A stretch of DNA of 64,000 nucleotides from Anisus vortex. Lineage: Eukaryota > Mollusca > Gastropoda > Planorbidae. Position 1 is the stretch's first letter, and every line of letters starts with the position of its first letter. Both the position numbers and the translations under genes were made by a program. Positions 1 through 9,999 of the stretch are shown here, in pieces. The stretch lies in contig OX421495.1 in NCBI GenBank assembly GCA_949126835.1, positions 30,933,671-30,997,670 of the forward strand, read 5' to 3'. Below the pieces are notes generated by a model, which did no database searches, was not told where the DNA came from, and saw nothing but the letters and a program-made list of their open reading frames with translations.

Positions 1-355
1 AAATGATTGGAACGGATCTAAATTGTGAATCAGATGGGCTCTTAGTTGAACTAAAGTATACACACTTTATCTGTTTAGATTTGTGTTACAACATAATATA
101 GCATTACATCTCGTTTATTCGTTTGTATCCTTCTGTCTCTCTTCTTGACTATCTGTATATCTATATATATTTGCTGTGTAATTTATTATTTAATTTTAAT
201 TTTTAATTACAAATATATTCATTATATTATTCTGCATTGAGTGGTAGGTATTTGTAACTTAAACTGGTGTATTAGTGGTGGATATACTGGGGTATATCGT
301 ACATAATATTGTATGCCTTGATGTTGATATGAGAACAATACCACCATTGCATTAT

Positions 356-594
356 ATTGAATATCGCGTGTAGTGTTATCGGAATGGTACTCGCATTATA
401 TTAGAATATTGTGTGCACTTTAGAATTGTAATAACGTAAGGTTGTTATTTGCTTGGTTACTACATGCACTTGTATTAGAATATCGCGTGTAGTGTTATTA
501 GAATAGTACTAGCATTATAAAAGAATATTGTGTGCACTTTAGAATTGTAATAACGTAAGGTTGATATTTGCTTGGGTACTACATGCACTGGTAT
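356..594. repeat. 119-bp tandem duplication
   Basis: Two adjacent copies about 119 bp apart. ATATCGCGTGTAGTGTTAT recurs at 361 and 480, and GTAATAACGTAAGGTTG recurs in the second half of each copy. A few substitutions separate the copies. No coding potential is visible. The rest of 1-775 is AT-rich DNA in which I see no gene. Confidence 0.85.
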
Positions 595-903
595 TAGAAT
601 ATTATAAGTTATTGAATGAGGCAGTATACTATAATATGGTCAACGTTTACACATTCTAAAAGAAGAATACATAGTAAGTGAGGCATTGTACTTAAAATAA
701 CCTTAAATCAAAACTTAAAATTTTAGATTAAAAACATTGCACATATTATTAGAACATTTTTTTTTCTACACACTTGTTAATATCGCAATAGCAGTAAAAG
801 TAAACATGGACTATGAGTTAAGAAAAGCGTGGACTGACGTAGCTTTAGAGATAGGATTACAAGGGGATGCTCTTGTGTAGATAGGAAAGAGCAACAAATG
901 ATA

Positions 904-1058
904 GAGTGGGAAATGGAGAAGAAAAGGAAAGGTGAAGAGTGGGAAATGGAGAAGAAAAGGAAAGGTGAAGAGTGAGAAATGGAGAAGAAAAAGTAAGTGG
1001 GAAATGAAGAAGAAAAGGAAAGATGAAGAGCGGGAAATGAAGAAGAAAAAGAAAGTGG
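904..1058 (+). repeat. 33-bp minisatellite (11-residue charged repeat), left part
   Basis: Repeats of about 33 bp containing GAGTGGGAAATGGAGAAGAA. In one frame they encode EEWEMEKKRK(D/G). The array stops abruptly at AGTGG (1054-1058), where the LTR begins, and resumes with AGTGG at 7378. Confidence 0.9.
1054..1058. other. 5-bp target site duplication AGTGG (left copy)
   Basis: AGTGG abuts the 5' LTR here and is repeated at 7378-7382 after the 3' LTR. This is the footprint of retroviral-type integration. Confidence 0.9.
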
Positions 1059-1874
1059 TGTCAAGGAGTCGTTTAAGTCTAGGCTTGGTCTCACGACATC
1101 ACAATAACATAACAGAACTTGGACTTGTGGTCTGATGTTTGGATCACACCCAAGCCAAGTCAACTGTCCACAGACATATGAGTGTTTTCTGACACGGGAG
1201 ACGGCCCGTACCCTGGCCCGTGCAGAGGATCGTGACCCATAGTTCGATAGCGGTGGTGACCGTAGCAACATGGCCGAGAGCGGTGGCCAGCTGGTGGTAA
1301 AATGGCTGACTACTGGTGGCAAAAAGGCCGGTGGCTGGCGGTGGTTGACATGACAGTGGCTTAGTAGTGACGTGTAGACGGCCGCGGTGTAGACTGGTTG
1401 CTGATGGCAGTTTGGTGTATCAGTACGTCAGTAGTGCGTCGGGTGGTGCGTCAGAGGAGAGGTAGTGTGATGCCGTGGAGAACCAAGCCATTGGAGACGT
1501 GTGACGTAGGATACGATATTGTAACGGTTGTGTCTTGATACCATTCTTTTGTATATTACGTTTCATATGCTAATAATAATCATTTAGTATAGATCTAATG
1601 TTTTCCTATGTGTTTACTATAAACAGTTTGATATTAGTTAGTGTTATATTATCTCTATCCTTAAATAGGCCTACTATTAATAAAATAAGAATAGTTTATA
1701 GTTTCTTAATCAAACATCATGTGTTTGTTGTTTTATTTACGTATGTGTAAATGTTTTAACTGTATTGTATTTCTATACAATAATTAAGATCTGGAACCTG
1801 CTTAATTAACCGACCCATGACTATAGAAGTAAAGTAGTCATTTAATTGTAATTAATTAGAGGAGGTTCTTGACA
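1059..1874 (+). repeat. 5' LTR (816 bp)
   Basis: Starts TGTCAAGGAGTC and ends GGTTCTTGACA, giving perfect 7-bp inverted ends. It is nearly identical to 6558-7377. The GC-rich first half (about 1140-1500) gives way to an AT-rich second half. Confidence 0.92.
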
Positions 1875-1875
1875 A

Positions 1876-1888
1876 TGGGGGCCTGTCC
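1876..1888 (+). promoter_or_regulatory. Primer binding site, tRNA-Pro-like
   Basis: TGGGGGCCTGTCC lies one base after the 5' LTR. It matches 11 of 13 positions of the usual tRNA-Pro primer site (TGGGGGCTCGTCC). Confidence 0.65.
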
Positions 1889-2380
1889 AAAAGAAATGGG
1901 TTTGCATAGTATATTTTTACATGTACGCATATTTTACATACGACGGTTGTGTTATTCTAGGAGATCGTCTTACATGCGAGTACTGATACAATTTGAATCA
2001 TATTTGTTGTTTGGTGGTGTATTTTCCCGTCGGTTGAACAAAAGAACACATAATACACGGAAGCCCTATTTGAATTGGGAAAAAGATGTTTGTTTTTTTG
2101 TAAACGAAGAGCGGAGTTTAGATGTACAAAACCGTTTTTGTTAGTAGGACTACTATTTCGGTTGAATATAATAATGATAGTGATGACAGTGTACCATTTT
2201 GGTTAGAAAAGCTCGAGCCGGTTCAGTAGGCCTATATTATGTCCCATATATAGTATGGGTTCGATTAGTTTGTCGGGTCGCGTTTTTTGTTTGTTTGTTT
2301 GTTTCAAAGCGTTAGTAGTAAGTATATGAGTAGCAACTATGTTCCAAGTCCGTTAAAGTCTACAATAAGAACGTGCATTA

Positions 2381-2386
2381 CATATG
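2381..2386. other. Candidate target duplication CATATG (left)
   Basis: CATATG borders the left TIR and recurs at 5913-5918 bordering the right TIR. CATATG is a palindrome, so it could equally be part of the inverted repeat. The exact duplication length (5 or 6 bp) is ambiguous. Confidence 0.5.
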
Positions 2387-2420
2387 AAAAGCACAATGGA
2401 AAAAACAGCAGAGTCACATT
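2387..2420 (+). repeat. Left terminal inverted repeat
   Basis: A 34-bp end matching the reverse complement of 5879-5912 at 31 of 34 positions. Mismatches are at positions 3, 5 and 21 of the repeat. Confidence 0.88.
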
Positions 2421-2760
2421 TTCCACATTTTGAGAAAACCTAAATTAAAGGTTTGAAACCTTTTTATTACAAATTATGTGAGAAACTGTCAATTCTTTTA
2501 ATGTTTAAGGGAAGGTCATCCATTTAAGCATCAAATTTTAACAAATAAATATTCTGAAAATCATGTTAGCTCATGGAAAACTTTGTTTTTTCAAAATGTG
2601 TTCAGATTGGACTCTGCTGTTTTTTCCGTTGATTAGGACTTTGCCTGTTTTTCCATTGTAACACATAAGAAATACCTATACAAATTCATTGAATTTTTAA
2701 ACTGTTTATAGAATGAAAAAGGCAAATTGAACAAATAAAAAAAAACAAATGCATGAACAT

Positions 2761-5611
2761 TCACTGATCTTGACCTTCATCTTCGACTTTATCATCATAC
2801 GGCAGAGCATCATAGAATGCCTCATTGGTGGTAAATTTTTTGAGGACTTGGAGGTCTTTGTACTTTGCAGCTGATATAGCCAGTCTGTCTTCATACAAAG
2901 CTACTGGCACTGCTGTGCATACTGAAAAATTGTTTTTTCTCGTTGGAACAATGATGTTTGTTTTCAAGAAAATACCGTTCCATGAGTCTCTGTGACAAAC
3001 GGTCCCTGGACCTTCAACCTTGTTAAAAACCATTTACCGAATGGGGCGCGTGGGGAACGGGCAGCCTTTCTTATACAATGGCCTTAGAAAGCCGGAGAAG
3101 TTTTTGACCAGATCCTGTTTAACATCAGTCACGTTAAAGGGTGTAAAATGTTTTCGTGCTTCACTAAATATTTTTATCCACTCTTCTGGAACACTAGCAC
3201 TAGACTTTGTATTTACTGGACCCATGTCCCTGTCACACTCCATATAAGAATGTCCGCGCTCAGGGAATGTCACTGTCACTGAGGTAAACCTTTTTCTATG
3301 GTGCACTATATAATCTAAAAACCGAATCAGGGTAAAGTTCTTATTCTGTCCTGCGCAGGAATCGCAGAATAGTTCAAGGTGAGTAACCTCTTCGCTGACC
3401 TTGGTTGTGATGTGGTCATACAGGAAAGAAGCCACCTCATCTGAACCTTTCCTAGCGAAAGTCTCATCATAGCAGTAAAGAAAAACATCATCAGTTGATA
3501 GTTGGTGAATGTTAAATGATTGGTATGTGAGCTTTCTGTTGTAGTAAAAGTCATTGGTGGACTTGTTGGGTAGGTTGAGATTTTTTGGTAGTCAAACGTA
3601 AAGGACTCAAGATGAGGTGTAATCTTGGCCCTTCGCTTAGCGTCTCTTTTTCTCCGGTAGAATGTGTCAGCCTTTCGCTGTTGGAGATCTTTTTGAATTT
3701 TTAACTGCTCCAGGTCCCTTATGAGGACTTCACTTTTTGGCTCTGATTCAAGAGTCTTTGTAGCAATTTCTATTTTTGCCAAGAACTGGTCGCAGGCTGA
3801 GCAAGTGTCGGCTCTTGGGTACCCAAAGCCAATGTTAAAATCGTTGTTGAATATAAGCCTGTATGACTCATACACCAAACTGTCTCCTGGCCACTTCTCT
3901 TGATATAAATCAAACATCTTGGAGATGTTGAGTTCTTCTGGCAGGTACAGCCGTCTTGTCTTCTCTTGTGAGTAATGAGACTGCCGACCCCTAAACGAAG
4001 AGATGTGGTCTCTTATTCTCTGCCGCAGTTCATCAGATATTTTGTGAGGATGACTGCCATACTTTCCTCGACCATCAACAGGAGGCAGGCCTGGGGTGAG
4101 TAAAAAAGAAGAAAAAAAAGGGATATGTTAGATAGTGCAGATATTACTATCCAGACTATGCTGTCCTTACAACTCTATATAAACCTAGGGACTAACATTA
4201 ACAATACCTTTGAATTATGCATAGTAAATAGTGAAAACTTTTATGATCCTACGTGGGAAAATTCATTCCATTGCATATAGAAAAAAGCAATTGTACATAC
4301 ATAACCTAAACATAACTTTCTGCTGGAAAACCATATAAATCTTGTATGTATCTCATAAATATAAAAATTTAAAGCAAATTACTTTATAGTTTCAAAAGCC
4401 TTTTGACAAGAAAGGATTATAGAAAAATGTGCATTTTTTTTTTTACATTAACTATGATAAGAAAAAATAGCTTTTTATTCCTCAAACTGAAACAAAAAAC
4501 TATTGCTAATAGTATAAATTACTTGTAGTAGCAAGACTTCTCTTGATAGTCTCAAGTCTCCCTTTCTTAATTCCAAAGATGGAGATGAAGGCTTGAAAGC
4601 AAACATAGGCAAATGAATATGGGTCAACATCATCTGTACTCTTCAGGAATATTTTATAGTGATAGCTGTGACTGTTTGCACTTTTAGGCTCTTCCTTTCG
4701 AGGTCTTTTCCGGCTAATCTCGGTGACTGTGATCAGTGAAGCAAGATAGGAATCCTGTGAAAAGAAGCAATATAAGATTATTAATGCAACCGGTCACACA
4801 TCTTTGGAAACACAAGCATTTTTATAAAATTTAAAAATAAATAAGCCTACCTACTTTGTTAGAATTAATAAATGTTCACTGCTTTGTGCTAGGACCTACT
4901 CAGAAAGTTGAACATAATAGAATGATCGATTTTATCAAGAATTGTCTATAGATAGTTGAACATAATGGAATGATCGATTTTATAAAGAAGTTTTTTTTTA
5001 TTAGATAGACGTCTAGGCTTGTTGGTAAGCTGCGTTCAAATAGAACAATGAACTGTGATATTGGGTCCAACCCACTAAAAAACTAAGTTAAAGATACCTA
5101 TGAAACATACAATACCAGTCTTGGGTATCATAACACAGTAATACAACCAGATGTCTACCATGGTTATGATTCAGATGCTAGTCTAGCTAGTCTAGACCTA
5201 ACTAAATTTGAATGAGAATGAGAATGAGAAACTCTTCGTCTTATTTAATCAACATGTTCAAGGTGGACTAACAGGTGCATTAAAATTATGAATCTAGGTC
5301 TAGACCAAAATCTAGAGCTAGTATTATAAATAAGAAAATAGTCTTGAACTATATTTAAATAGTTTAATTTAAAACTTAAAAGAAGAACTCATCTGAGCAT
5401 CCTTTGTTGGTAACGCATTGAATGACTCGATGAGCAAGGCTCTATTCTCTTCTTTGACTGTTTGAAAGCATTTAAGTCTTATACATTTACAGTCAGGGCC
5501 AGTTACATGAGATGACAACCTCTGTTTCTTTGCAATGTCTTTCTTACTGCCATTTTTCTTTCTCTTTTTTGGCTTGTCTGTAACAATAGGTGTAGCATCA
5601 TAGTCAGCCAT
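2761..5611 (-). pseudogene. Three-exon putative transposase with CSACDQF and DSCAGQNKN motifs, decayed
   Basis: Exon 1 starts with ATG at 5611 (MADYDATPIVTDKPKKRKK: a basic stretch, then a Cys-containing CKCIRLKCF segment). Exon 2 is 4754-4523 with acceptor TTTTCACAG and donor GTAATT. Exon 3 is 4090-2761 with acceptor CACCCCAG. Exons 2 and 3 join in phase. Exon 3 holds SDELRQRIRDHISSF, RQSHYS, a CSACDQF cysteine pair, then YCYDETFA, FCDSCAGQNKN and GHSYMECDRDMG. The acidic residues of these last three could form a D-D-E/D triad, which is inference. Breaks: the exon 1 donor reads CAG|ATGAGT, one base from consensus; exon 3 has a frameshift in an A-run near 3585; and a TAA lies at 3034-3036. 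Comparable proteins occur in many invertebrates as uncharacterised proteins. Its place between TIRs argues that it is a transposase. Confidence 0.75.
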
Positions 5612-5878
5612 TTTGCTTTAGTATAGATTCTTTGTGTACTGGTTACAGCTTACTGATTGGTCCAAAGGGTCACGTGACCCTAAAGGTCATGTTATTATAT
5701 GGACCCTGCCTTTTCTTTCCTTGTCACTGGTGGACACTGCTGTTTTTTCCATTGTATACCATATTTTCTTATTCCATTTTACCATAGACTATGCCGTTTT
5801 TTTTCATTTGAAACTTGACTTAAAAGAGGCATCTTTCAATGCTTTATTACCCAAGGGCCATAACTGCTAAATTATAAT

Positions 5879-5912
5879 AATGTGACTCTGCCGTTTTTTC
5901 CATTGTGATCTT
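5879..5912 (-). repeat. Right terminal inverted repeat
   Basis: Inverted partner of 2387-2420, containing CTGCCGTTTTTTCCATTGTG. It is followed by CATATG at 5913. Confidence 0.88.
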
Positions 5913-5918
5913 CATATG

Positions 5919-6556
5919 GATTTAGTGGTAGGAATAGAGCTTTATATAGTATCTGGCGCGTTTAGTCAGTTTATAGTCGATAGTGCAGAGTGGGCTGACA
6001 AACATGTTGAAATTAAATATTTTTGTTTCCTTTAAGAATCAGTTTGTCCTACAGGAATGTGGTATAGACGAAGTTGTGAGTACAGACATAGGCCATAGGG
6101 TGATGCGATTTTGTGTGTCCAAAGGTTGAGTGTTTTGGCGCTGAGTGTATCCACGGACGCATGTGACAGAGTGTTTGTACCTTTTTACGGCGCCTGCCTT
6201 GGTACCTAGCTGGGATGAACTTCAATACTTGGAGCACAGACCGTTTCTCTATACACTATTGTCTTTGATATGAACATTAATTAGTTAGATTTGAAATATT
6301 GAACTTTTGATTTTAGCTGAATTTTGTAACTTTTGACTTTAGCTGAATTTTGTATTACTTATTTTTGAATTTGTTTTAAGTGCTACTTATGATTGAATTT
6401 AGAAATTCACCACCTTCTGTTTTAGACTTAGAAACTCAATATCATACATAGGATGATGATGTACAATGTAGATTTATAATTCAGTTGTTTGTTTTTCTTT
6501 TAGTTGCTTGTGTGACTATTTTTGGATACCGAAAATAGTCAAAGCGAAGGGGGGTG
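5919..6556 (+). other. Residual LTR-element internal region, no gene seen
   Basis: AT-rich, with a short internal duplication (CTTTTGA(T/C)TTTAGCTGAATTTTGTA near 6304 and 6331). It ends in the purine-rich AAAGCGAAGGGGGGTGA (6541-6557), which acts as the polypurine tract of the 3' LTR. Confidence 0.6.
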
Positions 6557-6557
6557 A

Positions 6558-7377
6558 TGTCAAGGAGTCATTTAAGTCTAGTATTGGTCTCACGGCATCA
6601 CAATAACATAACAGAACTTGGACTTGTGGTCTGATGTTTGGATCACACCCAAGCCAAGTCAAATGTCCACAGACATATAAGTGTTTTCTGACACGGGTGA
6701 CGGCCCGTACCCAGGCCCGTGCTGAGGATCGTGCCCCATAGTTCGATAGCGGTGGTGACCGTAGCAGCATGGTCAAGAGCGGTGTCCAGCTGGTGGCAAA
6801 GTGGCTGACTACTGGTGGCAAAAAGGCCGGTGGCTGGCGGTGGTTGACATGACATTGGCTTAGTAGTGACGTGTAGACGGCCGCGGTGTAGACTGGTTGC
6901 TGATGGCAGTTTGGTGTATCAGTACGTCAGTAGTGCGTCGGGTGGTGCGTCAGAGGAGAGGTAGTGTGATGCCGTGGAGAACCAAGCCAGTGGAGACGTG
7001 TGACGTAGGATACGATATTGTAACGGTTTTGTCTGGATACCATTCTTTTGTATATTACGTTTCATATGCTAATAATAATCATTTAGTATAGATCTAATGT
7101 TTTCCTATGTGTTTACTATAAACAGTTTGATATTAGTTAGTGTTATATTATCTCTATCCTTAAATAGGCCTACTATTAATAAAATAAGAATAGTTTATAG
7201 TTTCTTAATCAAACATCATGAATGTGTTTGTTGTTTTATTTACGTATGTGTAAATGTTTTAATTGTATTGTATTTCTATACAATAATTAAGATCTGGAAC
7301 CTGCCTAATTAAGCGACCCATTAATATATAAGTAAAGTAGTCATTTAATTGTAATTAATTAGAGGAGGTTCTTGACA
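6558..7377 (+). repeat. 3' LTR (820 bp)
   Basis: Near-identical copy of 1059-1874 with the same TGTCAAG/CTTGACA ends. It is followed by AGTGG at 7378-7382. Confidence 0.92.
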
Positions 7378-8404
7378 AGTGGGAAATGGAGAAGAAAAGG
7401 AAAGATGAAGAGTGGGAAATGGAGAAGAAAAGGAGAGATGAAGAGTGGGAAATTGAGAAGAAAAAGAAAATGGGAAATGGAGAAGAAAAGGACAGATGAA
7501 AAGTGGGTAATGGAGAAGAAAAGGACAGATAAAAAGTGGGAAATGGAGAAGAAAAGGAAAGATGAAGAGTGGGAAATGGAGACGAAAACGAAAGATGAAG
7601 AGTGGGAAATGGAGAAGAAAAAAAAGTGGGAAATGGAGAAGAAAAGGAAAGATGAAGAGTGGGAAACGGAGAAGAAAAGGAAAGATGAAGAGTTGGAAAT
7701 GGAGAAGAAAAAGCAAGTGGGAAATGGAGAAGAAAAGGAAAGGTGAAGTGTGGAAAATGGAGAAGAAAAGGAAAGATGAAGAGTGGGAAATGGAGAAGAA
7801 AAGGAAAGATGAAGAGTGGGAAATGGAGAAGAAAAAGAAAGTGGGAAATGGAGAAGAAAAGGAAAGATGGTGAGTGGGAAATGGAGAAGAAAAAGAAAGT
7901 GGGAAATGGAGAAGAAAAGGAAAGATGAATAGTGGGAAATGGAGAAAAAAAGAAAGTGGGAAATGGAGAAGAAAAGGAAAGATGAAGAGTGGGAAATGGA
8001 GAAAAAAAAGAAAGTTGGAAATAGAGAAGAACAGGAAAGATGAAGAGTGGAAAATGGAGAAGAAAAAGAAAGATGAAGAGTGGAAAATGGAGAAAAAAAA
8101 GAAAGATGGAGAGTAGGAAATGGAGAAGAAAAGGAAAGATGAAAAGTTGGAAATGGAGAAGAAAAAGAAAGATGAAGAGTGGGAAATGGAGAAGAAAAGG
8201 AAATATGAAGAGTGGGAAATGGAGAAGAATAAGAAAGATGAAGAGTGGGAAATGGAGAAGAAAAGGAAAGATGAAAAGTTGGAAATGGAGAAGAAAAAGA
8301 AATATGAAGAGTGGGAAATGGAGAAGAAAAGGAAAGTTGAAGAGTTGGAAATGGAGAAGAAACTTAAATATGAAGAGTGGGAAAGAGAGAAGAAAAAGAG
8401 AGAT
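7378..8404 (+). repeat. 33-bp minisatellite encoding 11-residue charged repeats, right part
   Basis: About 30 units containing GAAGAGTGGGAAATGGAGAA. Most are 33 bp, some shortened to 24 bp or less. The natural reading is DEEWEMEKKRK, a hendecad with alternating acidic and basic blocks, typical of a hendecad coiled coil or single charged alpha helix. Alternate frames give KSGKWRRKRKM and are by-products. Units of non-multiple-of-three length move the reading frame repeatedly, so no single frame spans the array. Confidence 0.9.
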
Positions 8405-8429
8405 AAAAAAGGGAAGGGGAGAAGATTAA

Positions 8430-9437
8430 ACTAAACATGAACTAAATGTGAAACTATTGGACTTAAACATTGTGAGAATTAGTGTTCGAAGAAATTTGAG
8501 TAGACTTATAAATGATAGGAAAGATGATCTAAGGTTGAGATATTTGCAGAGTGATGATGAAGATCAAGCAGTTTTAGAATTTCAAATAAGAGATATGGAG
8601 AGGGAAGTAGAAGAAGGGGAAAAGGTTTTTCAATATAAGAAAATGATTATTGAAATGAAAATTACAGAGCTAAGGAATGAAGTTGACTCATATGATAATG
8701 TGGATGTGATAGCTAAGAATGAAGTTATAGTGAAGGAAGATAATGGGATTATGTTGACAGAATCTAATATATTAAATGAACAATCTGAGGGTATGAGAAA
8801 TGAGTCAAAAATTAGAGTTGAAGTGTCAGATATGGTAATTAATAAACCAGACGTTGTGGTGGTGAACTTGAAAATTAACAATATAGAATCAGATGTCATA
8901 GTTCAAGAGTTAGATACTATGAAAGAAGGTGAAATCTTTGGTGAAGAATTGGTCATTAAAATAGAAGAACAGTTAGACGTGACATATAAGAAAACAGTTA
9001 ATGTAATAACTGAAGAGTTTCTATTTGAGGAGAGTAATGTAAGAATGACGGGAGATGAGGTTATACAAAATAGTATACTAAGTGACAAAGGGTTTAACGT
9101 TATGTTAAGAGAGGATTCTAGGGAGGAGTAGAAAGGTTTTAGATTGTTGACTAGAGATTGTCAGAAGGACAATGTGGGGCTAGTTGAAGCACTGGGGACC
9201 AGAGAGGATCGAGAAGATAGTGTTGTGAAAGTTGAAGCATTGGGGATTAAAGACTGTCGCGAGGACAATGTCGAGAGAGCTAAAGTATTGGGAATTAGAA
9301 ATTGGCAAGAAGACAATGTTGGGATAATAGAAACATTGGGAACTGGTGATTGTCGGGTAGACAAAATGGAAGAAGATGAAAGGTTGGGGATCGGAATATA
9401 TTGGAAATACAATGAAGTGGTGCGGACTGTGCGCTAG
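8430..9437 (+). pseudogene. Unrecognised acidic frame plus five 16-residue repeats, downstream of the hendecad array
   Basis: Open without an ATG from 8430 to a TAG at 9129-9131 (about 233 residues), then in the same frame to 9437. The first part is rich in E, D, K, V, I and N (DLRLRYLQSDDEDQAVLEFQ near its start) and looks helical. I recognise no catalytic motif. After the TAG, 9150-9389 encodes five 16-residue repeats (for example KDCREDNVERAKVLGI). The frame differs from that of the charged array just upstream, so joining them needs a shift near 8405-8434. It may be the rest of the gag-like gene that starts at 806. Function unknown. Confidence 0.45.
9150..9389 (+). repeat. 48-bp tandem repeat, five units
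   Basis: Five 48-bp units, each encoding 16 residues of the pattern (D/R)(C/D)(Q/R)(K/E)DNV...(E/K)(A/V/T)LG(T/I). The divergence between units preserves reading frame, which suggests past selection on the protein. Confidence 0.8.
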
Positions 9438-9603
9438 TGCTGGTGAGTTGGAAGAAGAAAAGGTAGTAGAGATAAGTGAATGGAGAGAAAAATGGATGAT
9501 ATTGGATATAAGAAAAGCTGTATTTTTGATGGTTTGGTTAACGTTCGAGTGGGAAGATGGTTTTAGAGATGAAGTATTATTGGAAGGTAATGTTTACGGG
9601 TGA

Positions 9604-9814
9604 AATGAATTTGATGGAAATTGTAGATGTTGTAAATAATGTTTTTTATTATGTTAAGATACTAATACATTTCATTTGTTACAGATGGATTTTTATAATT
9701 TGATCGAGTTGTGATGATGATGTAATTGGGCATGAGGTGATGAGGATGTCGATCTTGTGTATTGGAGTAGAGATGATGTTCACTTGTCTTATAAAATTAC
9801 AGACGTTCATTCTA
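9604..9814. other. No gene seen
   Basis: AT-rich sequence between the repeat frame and the SINE. TTTGTTACAG at about 9676 looks like a splice acceptor, but no exon follows convincingly. Confidence 0.5.
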
Positions 9815-9955
9815 GATAGAAGATTATTACGGCCACTAGGCCCATAACTCCTGCAGGGCGACAGGGATCCGTCGGTGGCAGGGATAGAACCCGCGACCTG
9901 TCCGTTGGTTTTTTGGTTGACAGGCCGGTGAACTAACCGCTGGGCCAGCCGGCTT
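9815..9955 (-). mobile_element. tRNA-derived SINE
   Basis: Read on the minus strand from 9955. The A box TGGCCCAGCGG is at 9947-9937 and the B box GGTTCTATCCC at 9891-9881, with tRNA-like spacing and a long variable-arm geometry like Ser or Leu tRNAs. A non-tRNA body follows (GGAGTTATGGGCCTAGTGG). The anticodon loop is an A-run, so this is not a working tRNA gene. Confidence 0.7.
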
Positions 9956-9999
9956 GATGATAATTTGTCAGTTGCCACACATTGCGTTTGATGAACTTT

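Larger units (their letters stand above)
806..1058 (+). pseudogene. 5' fragment of a gag-like coiled-coil gene, interrupted by an LTR element
   Basis: An ATG at 806 opens a frame reading MDYELRKAWTDVALEIGLQG that ends at a TAG (878-880). In another frame, RKEQQMIEWEMEKKRK continues into 11-residue repeats until the LTR insertion point at 1058. A short N-terminal domain followed by a long charged helix resembles the gag N-terminus of the LTR element at 32603, so a gag-like origin is inferred, not shown. The frame needs a shift near 880 and meets a TGA inside the repeat, so this copy is broken. Its continuation lies beyond the LTR element, from 7378. Confidence 0.45.
2387..5912 (-). mobile_element. 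3.5-kb TIR DNA transposon of unassigned superfamily
   Basis: Terminal inverted repeats of 34 bp (2387-2420 and 5879-5912) match at 31 positions and share the core CACAATGGAAAAAAC. Extra subterminal copies of the motif (A)CTCTGCTGTTTTTTCC lie near 2611, 2641, 5735, 5788 and 5881. The only gene inside is on the minus strand, split into three exons, and has lost function. The element sits inside an LTR element whose transcription is in the opposite sense. I do not recognise the superfamily. Confidence 0.8.
1059..7377 (+). mobile_element. Non-autonomous LTR retroelement, itself carrying a DNA transposon
   Basis: The element is 6.3 kb and bounded by two long direct repeats (1059-1874 and 6558-7377) that begin TGTCAAG and end CTTGACA. 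A primer-site match directly follows the left LTR, a purine tract precedes the right LTR, and AGTGG flanks both sides. No gag, protease, reverse transcriptase or integrase is visible. After removing the nested TIR transposon (2387-5912), only about 1.15 kb of internal sequence remains, which suggests a small non-autonomous (TRIM/LARD-like) element. The two LTRs differ at only a modest number of positions by eye, so insertion is fairly recent relative to the damage seen elsewhere. Confidence 0.85.

Noticed and set aside
777..1322. 181-residue minus-strand frame across repeat and LTR
   Set aside because: It crosses the LTR insertion border and is the complement of the charged minisatellite. A related frame recurs in the second LTR.
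7345..7716. Phe/Leu/Pro-rich minus-strand frame
   Set aside because: Antisense of the K/E-rich repeat; its hydrophobic composition is a by-product, not a membrane protein.
9871..9955. Functional tRNA gene
   Set aside because: No usable anticodon loop, imperfect arms and an attached SINE body.
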